A DNA stretch of 11,204 nucleotides from Deltaproteobacteria bacterium (GCA_024277475.1 JAJRVC010000022.1:1-11204); one strand, 5' to 3'. Positions 1 through 7,537 are shown, counted from the first letter of the stretch. The notes: generated by a model from the sequence alone, not told the origin. Made by a program: numbers and translations.

Positions 1-704
1 AATGTTTTAAAGGATTCCTCGGTTCGCTTAGCGATCTGGTATATATCGTCTCCTATTTTAGGCAAAGATTTCAGAAAGTCCCCAAAATCTTTTCTGACTT
101 CCTGGAGTCTCTTGGAGGAAAACTTTCGGCTCAGGAAGGAGGAGAGGGCGCCGACATTGCGGGTTATGGACATGTCGTTGTCATTTAGAATCACGATAAG
201 CTGGGTATTTTTAAATTTATCACCGGCCTGATTGAGCCCTTCAAAGGCAATACCGGCCGTCATGGACCCATCACCGATGACGGCAATCACTTTTGATTGC
301 TCCTTCTTTAACTGCTTGGCATGAGCCACTCCCAGACCCGCCGATATGGAGGTGGAACTGTGGCCGGTGGAAAAAGTGTCATAGGGACTTTCTTTTATAC
401 GCGTGAAACCGGATATGCCTTTATACTGGCGGAGGGAGTGGAATTGATCGCGACGGCCCGTCAATAATTTATGGGCATAGGACTGGTGTCCGACATCCCA
501 GATAAGTTTATCATCCGGAGTGTCAAAGACAAAATGGATGGCGATGGCCAGTTCAACCGAACCGAGACTTGAAGCCAGATGTCCGCCGGTTTTAGAAACA
601 ACCTCAACAATGACTTTACGAATTTCTTCAGCCAGAATTGGAAGTTCTTTTCTTGAAAGTTTTTTTAAGTCCGCAGGGGAATTTATTTTTTCTAAAAGGC
701 TCAA
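1..704 (-). CDS. dxs: 1-deoxy-D-xylulose-5-phosphate synthase, N-terminal part (runs off window)
   Basis: Cytoplasmic thiamine-diphosphate enzyme that condenses pyruvate with glyceraldehyde 3-phosphate to give DXP, the entry step of the MEP isoprenoid pathway. The first 234 residues are visible, about a third of the usual 620 or so; the rest lies beyond base 1. They show the family landmarks in order: GGHLASSLG (about 40-48), [12 protein letters not shown] with His73, [12 protein letters not shown] (114-125), and the ThDP/Mg signature running from GDGSMTAG (144-151) to LNDND (173-177). The start is a TTG at 702-704, read as [10 protein letters not shown], with GGAG about 10 bases upstream. 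A nearby ATG (718-720) is in the wrong frame. The gene lies downstream of ispA on the same strand, which joins two isoprenoid steps. Identity is very secure; the TTG start is inferred from family N-termini and the absence of an in-frame ATG. Confidence 0.96.
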   Translation of the reverse strand, partial: MSLLEKINSPADLKKLSRKELPILAEEIRKVIVEVVSKTGGHLASSLGSVELAIAIHFVFDTPDDKLIWDVGHQSYAHKLLTGRRDQFHSLRQYKGISGFTRIKESPYDTFSTGHSSTSISAGLGVAHAKQLKKEQSKVIAVIGDGSMTAGIAFEGLNQAGDKFKNTQLIVILNDNDMSITRNVGALSSFLSRKFSSKRLQEVRKDFGDFLKSLPKIGDDIYQIAKRTEESFKT

Positions 705-781
705 CGCAACTGAACTCCATAATTGATTGAATATTGACTATTTAAGGTCCGCCTCTCTCATAGCTGGCATCCGGTGGATCA

Positions 782-810
782 ATTATAAAAAAAAGATCAT
801 AAATTAACAG
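782..810 (-). promoter_or_regulatory. possible promoter of dxs in the 181-bp ispA-dxs gap
   Basis: On the minus strand a perfect -10 box TATAAT (782-787) lies 17 bases from a weak -35 candidate CTGTTA (805-810, 3 of 6 matches). It follows a run of eight T. This would give a leader of about 70 bases before the TTG start of dxs. Just upstream, 808-834 can fold into a short imperfect hairpin (CAGA/TCTG and CGAC/GTCG arms). The gap holds no gene that I can see. The weak -35 keeps confidence low; dxs may instead be read through from ispA. Confidence 0.25.
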
Positions 811-885
811 AGCGACACGCGACGCAGTCGTCTGTGCTGCCCCAAGCACTATTCACTAAAACAATTAACAGCCTACCTTTAGCCT

Positions 886-1776
886 TTATCGTTTTCTGTC
901 TATAATGTATCTTGCCAGGGCACGCAATGGATCTGCTTTCTTATCAAAAACTTCGAGCGCGTGCAATGCCTCGGCCACAAGATTTTCAGCAAATTGTCTT
1001 GATGTTTCAATGCCCAAGATGGCAGGGTAGGTGCTTTTCCGGCGAAATTCGTCGGTACCCACGGCCTTGCCCATTATTTCCGGATTGCCTTCGACATTCA
1101 AGATGTCGTCTGCAACCTGAAAGGCAAGGCCGATGTTGTGTGCGTAGGCTTTCAGGATTTCCATTTGGCGTTTTCGGGCATCTGCCAGCAATGCACCGCA
1201 CAGTAAAGAGGCCTCGATAAGTGCCCCTGTTTTTAAGACATGCATGGACTTAAGCTCATCAACCGTAAGATGCCGCCCTTCGGAAGCCATGTCCAGCATT
1301 TGTCCCTGGATCATCCCCTGATAACCGGCCGCGGTGGAAATGATATGGATTACCTTCAGCCAACCGGAAGCTTGATTTTTATCGGTAAATTGGACCGACG
1401 ACAGTACTTGAAAGGCAAGGGTCAGCAATGCATCCCCCGTCAGAATGGCGGTAGCCTCGCCAAAAGCAACGTGACAGGTGGGTTTTCCCCGGCGCAGGTC
1501 GTCATTGTCCATGGCGGGCAAATCGTCGTGAATGAGTGAGTAGGTATGGATAATCTCCAGGGCACAGGCCGCCGGCAATGCAGCCTGTGGTTTTCCGCCA
1601 ACGGCTTCGGCGGCGGCAAGGCACAAAACCGGCCGAATCCGTTTGCCGCCGGCCATCAGCGAATATTTCATGGCTTTGCCAATCGGTTCGGAAAGATGCG
1701 AATTGTGCAATATTTTCTCAAGTGCAATATTAATCTGCTGATTTTTATTTTTTACATAAGTACTTAGATCGAACAT
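886..1776 (-). CDS. ispA: farnesyl diphosphate synthase (short-chain trans-prenyltransferase)
   Basis: Adds two isopentenyl diphosphates to DMAPP to make FPP, precursor of quinone side chains and undecaprenyl phosphate. From the ATG at 1776 the product has 296 residues, close to E. coli IspA (299). It shows GGKRIRP (44-50), the first aspartate-rich motif DDLPAMDNDD (84-93), KTGALI (182-187), and the second aspartate-rich region FQVADDILNVEG (219-230). Tyr79, five residues before the first Asp of the first motif, matches the arrangement of E. coli IspA (YSLIHDD) and fits a C15 product. The second motif reads DDxxN (Asn227) instead of DDxxD. A TTG six codons upstream (1794) is an alternative start; I prefer the ATG because MFDL is a natural family N-terminus. 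It sits 99 bases downstream of xseB and upstream of dxs, probably cotranscribed with both. GGPP synthase is a less likely alternative. Confidence 0.94.
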   Translation of the reverse strand: MFDLSTYVKNKNQQINIALEKILHNSHLSEPIGKAMKYSLMAGGKRIRPVLCLAAAEAVGGKPQAALPAACALEIIHTYSLIHDDLPAMDNDDLRRGKPTCHVAFGEATAILTGDALLTLAFQVLSSVQFTDKNQASGWLKVIHIISTAAGYQGMIQGQMLDMASEGRHLTVDELKSMHVLKTGALIEASLLCGALLADARKRQMEILKAYAHNIGLAFQVADDILNVEGNPEIMGKAVGTDEFRRKSTYPAILGIETSRQFAENLVAEALHALEVFDKKADPLRALARYIIDRKR

Positions 1777-1814
1777 AAACCGCCCATCCGCCAACCATCA
1801 GCCTATGCCTGCTC

Positions 1815-1847
1815 TTGAGGATTTTCAGATTAACTCGATATCCTCAA
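1815..1847. other. inverted repeat between xseB and ispA
   Basis: TTGAGGAT (1815-1822) and ATCCTCAA (1840-1847) are exact reverse complements separated by 17 bases. In the minus-strand transcript this forms an 8-bp stem in the xseB-ispA gap. No T-run follows it on the minus strand, so it does not look like an intrinsic terminator. It could be an mRNA processing or stability element, or chance. Confidence 0.35.
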
Positions 1848-1875
1848 TTCGTTCTTTCGCCCGGCAACGGTTTTA

Positions 1876-2133
1876 TCAGTTGTCATCGTTTTCCACGGAG
1901 ACCTCATTTTCAGTTTCAAAAGGTATCTCGGCTACCTTTTTTCCCTCGGAATCCCGCATTAAAAGTGTAATTCTCTTTTCGGATTCGTCCAACTTTTCAG
2001 AACAGTATTTTGAAATCCGGATTCCTTCTTCGAATTTTTTGATTGCCTTTTCCAGTGGCATATCACCGGTTTCCAGGTCTTGAACAATTTGCTCAAGTTG
2101 TTTCATTGCCGTCTCAAAGGTCTTTTTCGCCAT
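1876..2133 (-). CDS. xseB: exodeoxyribonuclease VII small subunit
   Basis: Small helical subunit of exonuclease VII, which degrades single-stranded DNA from both ends to short acid-insoluble oligonucleotides; several XseB chains bind each XseA. The product has 85 residues, matching the family (about 75-85). It carries the whole family pattern: FETAMKQLEQIVQDLETGDM (6-25), LEKAIKKFEEGI (27-38) and CSEKLDESEKRI (44-55), followed by an acidic tail. The ATG (2131-2133) lies inside the end of xseA in another frame, a 20-base overlap that suggests translational coupling. AAAGGA upstream within xseA serves as ribosome site. Confidence 0.95.
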   Translation of the reverse strand: MAKKTFETAMKQLEQIVQDLETGDMPLEKAIKKFEEGIRISKYCSEKLDESEKRITLLMRDSEGKKVAEIPFETENEVSVENDDN

Positions 2134-3481
2134 CGGTTGATTTTCCTTTTACGCGACAATAGATCCGGCCCAGAGCAACCATGACTTCCAGATCCTGATT
2201 TAACGATACGGTCTCAGGGTTTTTAACCACGGTTTTTCCGGGGATAGTGCGGGTAATACTGTATCCCCGTGTAAGGATGGCCACGGGGCTCAGGGCCTGC
2301 AGCTTTGCCGCCAGTTCTCGAATTTTGATTTGTTTTTGTTTGTTGTATATATATAATGTTTTAAGTAAATTATTATATTTTTGTTCAAGTTGTATTTGAA
2401 TATTTTTAAATGAATGGATCGGGTTGTTGGCATAAAGCCGGTCATCCCAAATTTCGTGGTGTTTACGTTCACGCCGGATTCGATGGAGCAGAATCCGTTT
2501 TAAACGCTCTGTAAGATCGTCCACCTTCAGGCATGAATCTTCAAGTTTTCGTCTGGGATCTGCCAGCCGGTTTATTTGTTCTGTCAGTTTTTGGTTTAAA
2601 TATCTGAAATAATGATTTATTCTGATCTGTAAAAGCTTAAGGATGTCTTTACACCACTGTTCGAGTTCGGATTTATTCGGAACAACCAGTTCGGCGGCTG
2701 CAGAAGGTGTAGGCGCGCGCAGGTCGGCCACAAAGTCAGAAATGGTGTAATCGGTTTCATGGCCTACCGCTGAAATGATCGGAATCCCGGATGCAAAAAT
2801 TGCCCTGGCTACAGGCTCCGAATTAAAAGCCTGTAAATCTTCCAGAGATCCGCCGCCACGAGCCAAAATAGCCACATCAGCGTCTTTAGCAACATTCAGC
2901 CACTCAACAGCGTCAACAATTTGCTCGATCGCACCTTTACCCTGAACCTTAACCGGAATGATCCTGATGGATACATTAGGAAAGCGGCGGTTGATTATTT
3001 GCAGAATGTCGTGGACAACCGCACCTGACGGAGATGTTATAATACTGATTTTATTAGGTAAAAATGGCAATGGTTTTTTGTGAGTTTGATCAAAGCGTCC
3101 TTCGGCGGCAAGGCGTTTTTTAAGCTTTTCAAAAGCGATCTGCAAAGCTCCGGCACCTGAAGGTTCCAGATATTCCAGGATAATTTGATAGGTACCTCGG
3201 GGTTCATAGACACCGATTCGGCCCATACCGGTAATATTCATCCCGTCTTCAGGTTCAAATTTCAGATTTCTTTGCTGTCCACGAAACATCACGCTGCTAA
3301 TTTGGGATGCGTCATCTTTTAACGTAAAATAAAAATGGCCTGAAGCCGGGATGCGAAAATTTGAAATTTCTCCAAAAATCCAGACAAAAGGGAAGTTTTC
3401 TTCAATTAGACTTTTAATATTTGCATTGAGTTCGGAAACCGTATAAACATTTTTCCGGCTGCCAGTGTCATTGTATTGCAT
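2114..3481 (-). CDS. xseA: exodeoxyribonuclease VII large subunit
   Basis: Catalytic subunit of exonuclease VII, active in mismatch repair and in clearing single-stranded DNA. At 455 residues it is full length (E. coli 456). An N-terminal OB-fold (about 10-105) includes VWIFGEISNFR and GHFYFTLKD. The catalytic region follows, with TSPSGAVVHDI (149-159), LARGGGSLEDLQAFN (206-220), SAVGHETDYTISDF (237-250) and RAPTPSAAAEL (255-265). A long Lys/Arg-rich helical stretch (about 266-395) corresponds to the coiled-coil arm that carries XseB. The C-terminus has the usual LTRGYSIT element. The family's frequent DLW after the glycine run is DLQ here. The start ATG has only a weak ribosome site (GAGAAAAG). 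It overlaps xseB by 20 bases and heads the xseA-xseB-ispA-dxs run. Confidence 0.96.
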   Translation of the reverse strand: MQYNDTGSRKNVYTVSELNANIKSLIEENFPFVWIFGEISNFRIPASGHFYFTLKDDASQISSVMFRGQQRNLKFEPEDGMNITGMGRIGVYEPRGTYQIILEYLEPSGAGALQIAFEKLKKRLAAEGRFDQTHKKPLPFLPNKISIITSPSGAVVHDILQIINRRFPNVSIRIIPVKVQGKGAIEQIVDAVEWLNVAKDADVAILARGGGSLEDLQAFNSEPVARAIFASGIPIISAVGHETDYTISDFVADLRAPTPSAAAELVVPNKSELEQWCKDILKLLQIRINHYFRYLNQKLTEQINRLADPRRKLEDSCLKVDDLTERLKRILLHRIRRERKHHEIWDDRLYANNPIHSFKNIQIQLEQKYNNLLKTLYIYNKQKQIKIRELAAKLQALSPVAILTRGYSITRTIPGKTVVKNPETVSLNQDLEVMVALGRIYCRVKGKSTDGEKDL

Positions 3482-3512
3482 GGGTTGCTTTTCTCTGCAC
3501 GTACCTATAATT

Positions 3513-3529
3513 TTATCAACGTCTGATAA
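3513..3529. promoter_or_regulatory. 17-bp dyad upstream of xseA
   Basis: TTATCA, five bases, TGATAA: exact 6-bp arms 32 bases upstream of the xseA start codon, in the 87-base gap between the orphan protein gene and xseA. The position and size suit a regulator half-site pair, but the arms are AT-rich and short. I cannot name a protein that would bind it, and no clear sigma-70 promoter is visible beside it. Confidence 0.2.
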
Positions 3530-3568
3530 GATATATTATGTAAACTTTTAGTTCAGCTGGTAAAATCG

Positions 3569-3850
3569 CTACGTCTTTATGCCTTGAATGCCCTTCTTTT
3601 CTAATATTTCACGGATTGCCGGCTTTATATAAAGGTCTTCATGAGGAAATTTTGCCAGTTGAGATGCCAGGATGTCAATTTTTTTGTGGATTGATTTATG
3701 TTTATCCATGACAAACAGATTCTTGCCTTTGACCTTGCACAAACCGCTTTTCACCTTTAGGCCCGCAATTCGAAGATTTTGTTCGGAAACAGTGATCTCA
3801 AGCTTTTCTGCCAGGTCTTTAAGCTCCTGATAAATTTGTTCCGGTTTCAT
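3569..3850 (-). CDS. conserved small protein of unknown function (93 aa)
   Basis: I do not recognise a functional family with certainty. The 93-residue product starts with an amphipathic helix (PEQIYQELKDLAEKLEITV), then a probable beta segment with SGLCKVKGKNLFVMDKH (35-51, single Cys38), a second helix (SIHKKIDILASQLAKF, 53-68) and a conserved-looking end EDLYIKPAIREILEKKG (71-87). The pattern GLCxxKG, hydrophobic strand, helix, then xxPAIRE recalls short uncharacterised proteins common in Desulfobacterota; this is from memory. There is no signal peptide or membrane segment, so it is presumably cytoplasmic. It lies 87 bases upstream of xseA on the same strand and is divergent from the Bax-inhibitor gene. 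The ATG has no clear Shine-Dalgarno sequence. Confidence 0.75.
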   Translation of the reverse strand: MKPEQIYQELKDLAEKLEITVSEQNLRIAGLKVKSGLCKVKGKNLFVMDKHKSIHKKIDILASQLAKFPHEDLYIKPAIREILEKKGIQGIKT

Positions 3851-3873
3851 ATCGGTTTGATTGCGACTTGATC

Positions 3874-3901
3874 TTGAAAAAAGCGACGATTGTGTTATAT
3901 T
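3874..3901 (+). promoter_or_regulatory. candidate sigma-70 promoter for the Bax inhibitor-1 family gene
   Basis: A -35 box TTGAAA (3874-3879) and -10 box TATATT (3896-3901) are 16 bases apart; TATTAT (3898-3903) at 18 bases is an overlapping alternative. Transcription would start near 3908, giving a leader of about 45 bases that contains AGGAGG (3941-3946) five bases before the ATG. It lies in the 101-bp divergent gap shared with the orphan protein gene. Confidence 0.5.
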
Positions 3902-3951
3902 ATCGACAGAACTAACGACAGTTAATCATTTAAATTATACAGGAGGAAATA

Positions 3952-4653
3952 ATGGAATCCGTACCGCTTAAGCAGACTCAAGTCCAGACCCGGGTCAATG
4001 AATTTATTCGCAGCGTCTATAACTGGATGGCCATCGGTTTGGGACTCACCGGGCTGGTTGCTTTTTATGTCGCCAACAGCCCCGGGTTAGTTCAGCTTAT
4101 TTTCGGCAATAAAATTTTGTTTTTCGGCCTGATTATTGCGGAACTTGCTCTGGTCTTTACGCTCAGTGCAAGGGTTCAAAAAATGCAGGCTTCCACGGCT
4201 ACAGCACTTTTCGTCCTTTACTCCGCGCTCAACGGTGCCACCTTATCCTTTATTTTCCTGGTGTATACCGCTTCATCCATTACTTCAACATTTTTTATCT
4301 GCGCGGCCACATTTGTGACCATCAGTATTTACGGTTGGACCACCAAGCGGGATTTGACCTCCATGGGCGGCTTTATGACCATGGGATTGATCGGTATTAT
4401 CATTGCCTCGGTGGTCAACATGTTTTTCCGCAGTTCTGCAATGAGTATGATTATCAGCTACATCGGCGTCATCGTTTTTGTCGGCCTGACGGCCTATGAT
4501 ACCCAGCACCTTAAAACCATGGCCATGACACAGCCGGATGGTTTAGATGCTGCCGTGATCAGAAAAGGCGCGATTCTAGGCGCGTTGAAATTATATCTGG
4601 ATTTTATTAATCTCTTTCTGATGCTGCTGAGAATTCTTGGCGGTCGCGAGTAA
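3952..4653 (+). CDS. Bax inhibitor-1 / YccA-YbhL family inner-membrane protein
   Basis: Integral membrane protein of the BI-1 (TMBIM, UPF0005) family. Members studied structurally, such as Bacillus YetJ, are pH-sensitive calcium leak channels; E. coli YccA modulates the FtsH protease and YbhL is uncharacterised. The 233-residue product has about seven hydrophobic segments (roughly 24-41, 54-72, 82-104, 111-128, 138-156, 164-182, 207-228) after a short polar N-terminus. Two family aspartates are present: Asp183 in AYDTQ and Asp217 in LYLDFINLF. They correspond to the YetJ Asp pair thought to gate calcium, an assignment by pattern only. The C-terminal LYLDFINLFLMLLRILG is typical. The ribosome site is strong (AGGAGG, 5-base spacing). 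The gene is single, with its own promoter, and ends in the bidirectional hairpin facing glmM. Family is secure; cellular role is not. Confidence 0.93.
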   Translation: MESVPLKQTQVQTRVNEFIRSVYNWMAIGLGLTGLVAFYVANSPGLVQLIFGNKILFFGLIIAELALVFTLSARVQKMQASTATALFVLYSALNGATLSFIFLVYTASSITSTFFICAATFVTISIYGWTTKRDLTSMGGFMTMGLIGIIIASVVNMFFRSSAMSMIISYIGVIVFVGLTAYDTQHLKTMAMTQPDGLDAAVIRKGAILGALKLYLDFINLFLMLLRILGGRE

Positions 4654-4707
4654 AAACGAATCGGAGAATCGGTGACTTGAGTCACCGATTCTCCAGCTAT
4701 TCGTTTT
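4653..4707. terminator. long bidirectional hairpin terminator between converging genes
   Basis: AAAACGAAT (4653-4661) pairs exactly with ATTCGTTTT (4699-4707). After a 1x4 internal loop, 14 bases at 4663-4676 pair exactly with 4681-4694, closed by the tetraloop TTGA (4677-4680). The A-run on one side and T-run on the other work in both orientations. It begins at the last base of the Bax-inhibitor stop codon and ends 22 bases before the glmM stop codon, so it can end both transcripts. Confidence 0.85.
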
Positions 4708-4729
4708 GTGCCCCTTATATCTATCGCTA

Positions 4730-6076
4730 TTAAATATTATCTTTAATAACATCAGATATATACTTACAATATCTTTGAGTTTCACTTTCACTGGGTCCTT
4801 CCACCATAACACGGCAAATGGGCTGGGTACCGGAATAACGCACAAACACCCTGCCCTTGTCTCCCAAGTCGGATTCAACGGATTTGACGGCAGCGACAAT
4901 CTCCGGAACGGATTCAATATCCGGCTTGCTGTGAACTTCCACATTGATCAGAACCTGAGGATAGAGGGACATCACCCTGCTTAACTCCGAAAGGGGCCTG
5001 TTTTCCGCCTGTATGGCTTCAATCAGCTTCAGGGCCGTTAAGCTGCCGTCTCCGGTGGTGTGGTGATCGGCAAATATCATGTGACCCGAATTCTCGCCCC
5101 CGACCACTGCCCCGCAGGCATTCATCCTTTCCATTACGTAACGGTCGCCAACTTTTGATTTTTCATGGCGGATTCCCATTTTTTTGAGTGCAACCCCCAG
5201 CCCCATATTGCTCATCACCGTGCTGACGACGCACTGGTTTTTTAAACGCCCCTGTTGCTTCATTAGATTGGCGCAAATCAACAGGATATGATCGCCGGAT
5301 AAAATTTGGCCTTTTTCATCCACGGCAATCAACCGATCTCCATCTCCATCCAGCGCCAGACCAATATCCGCCCCGGTTTCCATTACCCTTTGAACCAGGC
5401 CGGCGGGATGTTCGGACCCGCAATGGTGATTGATATTCTTGCCGTCAGGATCAACACCTAAAGCGGCAACATCGGCACCGAGATCAGAAAACAATTGCGG
5501 GGCTGTCCGGAAAGTCGCACCATTGGCACAATCCAGTACGATCTTTAAGCTGTCTATTGAAAAATCCGCCGACAAGGTACTCTTAAGAAAGGCAATATAC
5601 TTCTCGGGGGCATCATCCTGGAGGATAACCGTGCCGGTTTCATGTCCACTCAGAGACTGACTGGCGATAGTGTCACCGAATACCAGTTTTTCGATTTCAG
5701 CTTCTTTTTCATCGGAAAGCTTGGATCCGTTTCCGTTAAAAAGCTTAATTCCGTTGTCATAAAAAGGATTGTGGGAGGCGGAAATCACAATCCCGGCCCC
5801 GGCCTTTGCGGCAGATGCCGTAAAGGCAACGCCAGGCGTGGGAAGCACACCGGTTAGACAGGCATCGCCACCCGCCGAACAGATACCGGCGACAATCGCA
5901 GATTCCAGCATGTGTCCGGACAACCGGGTGTCCCGGCCGACAATGATTTCGGGGTTGCCGCTGTGGTCCCTGAAAATTGTGGCAACCGCTCTGCCCACTC
6001 GCACGGCCATCTCTACTGTCATCGGGTATTCATTGGCCAGCCCGCGAATACCGTCTGTTCCAAATAATTTCTCCAT
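4730..6076 (-). CDS. glmM: phosphoglucosamine mutase
   Basis: Interconverts glucosamine 6-phosphate and glucosamine 1-phosphate, on the route to UDP-GlcNAc for peptidoglycan and lipopolysaccharide; cytoplasmic. The 448-residue length fits (E. coli 445). The four alpha-phosphohexomutase signatures are present in order: FGTDGIRG at the N-terminus, the phosphoserine loop ISASHNP (98-104, catalytic Ser101), the Mg loop DGDGDR (243-248), the sugar loop GGENSGH (326-332) and the phosphate-binding loop RYSGTQP (413-419). The last normally reads SGTEP, so Gln418 replaces a usual Glu. GGENSGH and the start FGTDGIRG support GlmM over phosphomannomutase. AAGGA (6082-6086) lies five bases before the ATG. 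It is 152 bases downstream of the beta-helix gene on the same strand and convergent with the Bax-inhibitor gene. Confidence 0.96.
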   Translation of the reverse strand: MEKLFGTDGIRGLANEYPMTVEMAVRVGRAVATIFRDHSGNPEIIVGRDTRLSGHMLESAIVAGICSAGGDACLTGVLPTPGVAFTASAAKAGAGIVISASHNPFYDNGIKLFNGNGSKLSDEKEAEIEKLVFGDTIASQSLSGHETGTVILQDDAPEKYIAFLKSTLSADFSIDSLKIVLDCANGATFRTAPQLFSDLGADVAALGVDPDGKNINHHCGSEHPAGLVQRVMETGADIGLALDGDGDRLIAVDEKGQILSGDHILLICANLMKQQGRLKNQCVVSTVMSNMGLGVALKKMGIRHEKSKVGDRYVMERMNACGAVVGGENSGHMIFADHHTTGDGSLTALKLIEAIQAENRPLSELSRVMSLYPQVLINVEVHSKPDIESVPEIVAAVKSVESDLGDKGRVFVRYSGTQPICRVMVEGPSESETQRYCKYISDVIKDNI

Positions 6077-6228
6077 AAAAATCCTTTATTATCTATAGAT
6101 TACAAATACTTATCTGGTTTTAGTGAATTATTGAGATGAATTTTCCGAATCTTGATTCCCGAAAGCTCGGATTTCGTGATGCAGCCTTCAACCGAACTTA
6201 TAAACGTCTACCACCGGTAAATTTTGTC

Positions 6229-7434
6229 TTAAGAAAGAGAAGAGACAAATTTTTGGGCATCCGTTGTGATGTCATCTACGATCCCCTGAAGCCAGCGGAC
6301 GCCGTTTTCCGAATTTTCTGCTGAAAGTCCCTGTATGACGGTAATGTAATCTTTGCCGGTCGCCGATATGCTCCTGGAAACACTTTCAAGGAATTTATCC
6401 CTGAGACGTGTATCCCCTTCTTTTTCCCGGCGGACTTGGAAAGAATCATTCAATTCGGGCCAGCGTTCGTAAATTTGCGACTTTTGGTGCCCGGTTTCCG
6501 GTGTTTTCAGGCAAACCGTTTCCAGCCGTTTGATGCGTTCCTCAATAGCTGCGTGGATATTTTTCTTAAGACCCGACATTAGGGTTGCTGGAAATCTCTT
6601 TGATATAAATAACGTTCGAACCTGTCGATACCAATGCTGCAAAGCGATCAGATTGCCGATATAGATGATGTTGTTTAGAATGGTTCTTTTGTTCCCCTGA
6701 AATTTTCCCGGGTCGAAGGAAACGCTGCCCCCCTTGCCTTCTCTGCCAAAAATAAGCCGGTCTTCTCTGATTTCATTTTTACGGACAATGGTGCCGGCTG
6801 CAACGGTGATGCCGAAATTCAGCCGGCACGGGCCCACCAGCCCTCCCTGGCCCCCGAGAAATATGGGCTTTCGATTCAGCATCACCCCCCTGGGGACATC
6901 GCCGATTAAAGATGGAGTGGCTTTGTCCTGGTTGGGTGTGAAATTAAAATGAATATAAGAACTGCCGACTTCGCTGTGATTTTTTCGACTGGTGCCGCCC
7001 GCCATGAGACAATCACAAAAATTGATCAGGCTGCCCAATGTAACAAAGGGAAAAAGAATGGTATGTTTCAGCGCCACTGTGTGGGCAATGCCGGCCTGTT
7101 CTTCGAGAATGGTGGCCTCCCGTACATGCGATCCCAGACCAAGACGGGTTTTTTCTAAGAAAACAGATTGGTTGAAATAGCCCCCTTTAAGTTCGACATC
7201 AGGTCCTATCTGGCAATTATCCACGGTAGCCGGCGCTTCATACCCCAGTTTTACACCCGGAAGGATCAGCGTGTCTTCCCCGAAAATTTTACAGCCGGCA
7301 TAGATGACAACTCCGTCGGCGGAGATACGGTCGAGATCGACTTCATCGCCGATCTCAACACTGCGGGGCTGGTTGATCCTGACACCTTTTTCAACCAGTT
7401 TCTGAATTTTTGATATGTTATCCACTTTAATCAT
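6229..7434 (-). CDS. left-handed beta-helix protein, GlmU C-terminal-like, no pyrophosphorylase domain
   Basis: The product has 401 residues from the ATG at 7434; a TTG 13 codons upstream (7473) is possible, and neither has a clear ribosome site. Residues about 24-230 show hexapeptide-type turns of a left-handed beta-helix (VEIGDEVDL, IYAGCKIFGEDT, CQIGPDVEL, LGLGSHVREAT, GITVAAGTIVRKN). They include the strongly patterned stretches AGGTSRKNHSEVGSSYIH (145-162) and FLGGQGGLVGPCRLNFG (192-208). The C-terminal 150 residues look helical and charged. The N-terminal nucleotide-binding loop of GlmU (a Gly-rich GTRM-type motif) is absent, so it cannot be a complete UDP-GlcNAc pyrophosphorylase, a name I would expect automatic annotation to give. 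Its place directly upstream of glmM suggests a link to amino-sugar nucleotide metabolism. An acyltransferase, acetyltransferase or structural role is equally open. Confidence 0.78.
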   Translation of the reverse strand: MIKVDNISKIQKLVEKGVRINQPRSVEIGDEVDLDRISADGVVIYAGCKIFGEDTLILPGVKLGYEAPATVDNCQIGPDVELKGGYFNQSVFLEKTRLGLGSHVREATILEEQAGIAHTVALKHTILFPFVTLGSLINFCDCLMAGGTSRKNHSEVGSSYIHFNFTPNQDKATPSLIGDVPRGVMLNRKPIFLGGQGGLVGPCRLNFGITVAAGTIVRKNEIREDRLIFGREGKGGSVSFDPGKFQGNKRTILNNIIYIGNLIALQHWYRQVRTLFISKRFPATLMSGLKKNIHAAIEERIKRLETVCLKTPETGHQKSQIYERWPELNDSFQVRREKEGDTRLRDKFLESVSRSISATGKDYITVIQGLSAENSENGVRWLQGIVDDITTDAQKFVSSLS

Positions 7435-7537
7435 TTGAAATATAGTCTTTTCGTGATTTATCAGGATTGACAATCTCGCAAAAACTTAAAATTCTCGAAT
7501 ATCGATCCATAACCTATTAAATTATTAAGTGTTAAAT

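Noticed and set aside
3551..3580. A tRNA-like stretch, GTTCAGCTGGTAAAATCGC, resembling a D-arm.
   Set aside because: No matching D-stem partner, no T-arm GTTCGAATC-type sequence at the right distance and no acceptor pairing; it also runs into the end of the orphan protein gene.
6136..6324. A 62-codon plus-strand frame between glmM and the beta-helix gene.
   Set aside because: Half of it is antisense to the beta-helix gene, and there is no ribosome site or motif. The 152-base gap itself holds nothing clear beyond the glmM ribosome site.
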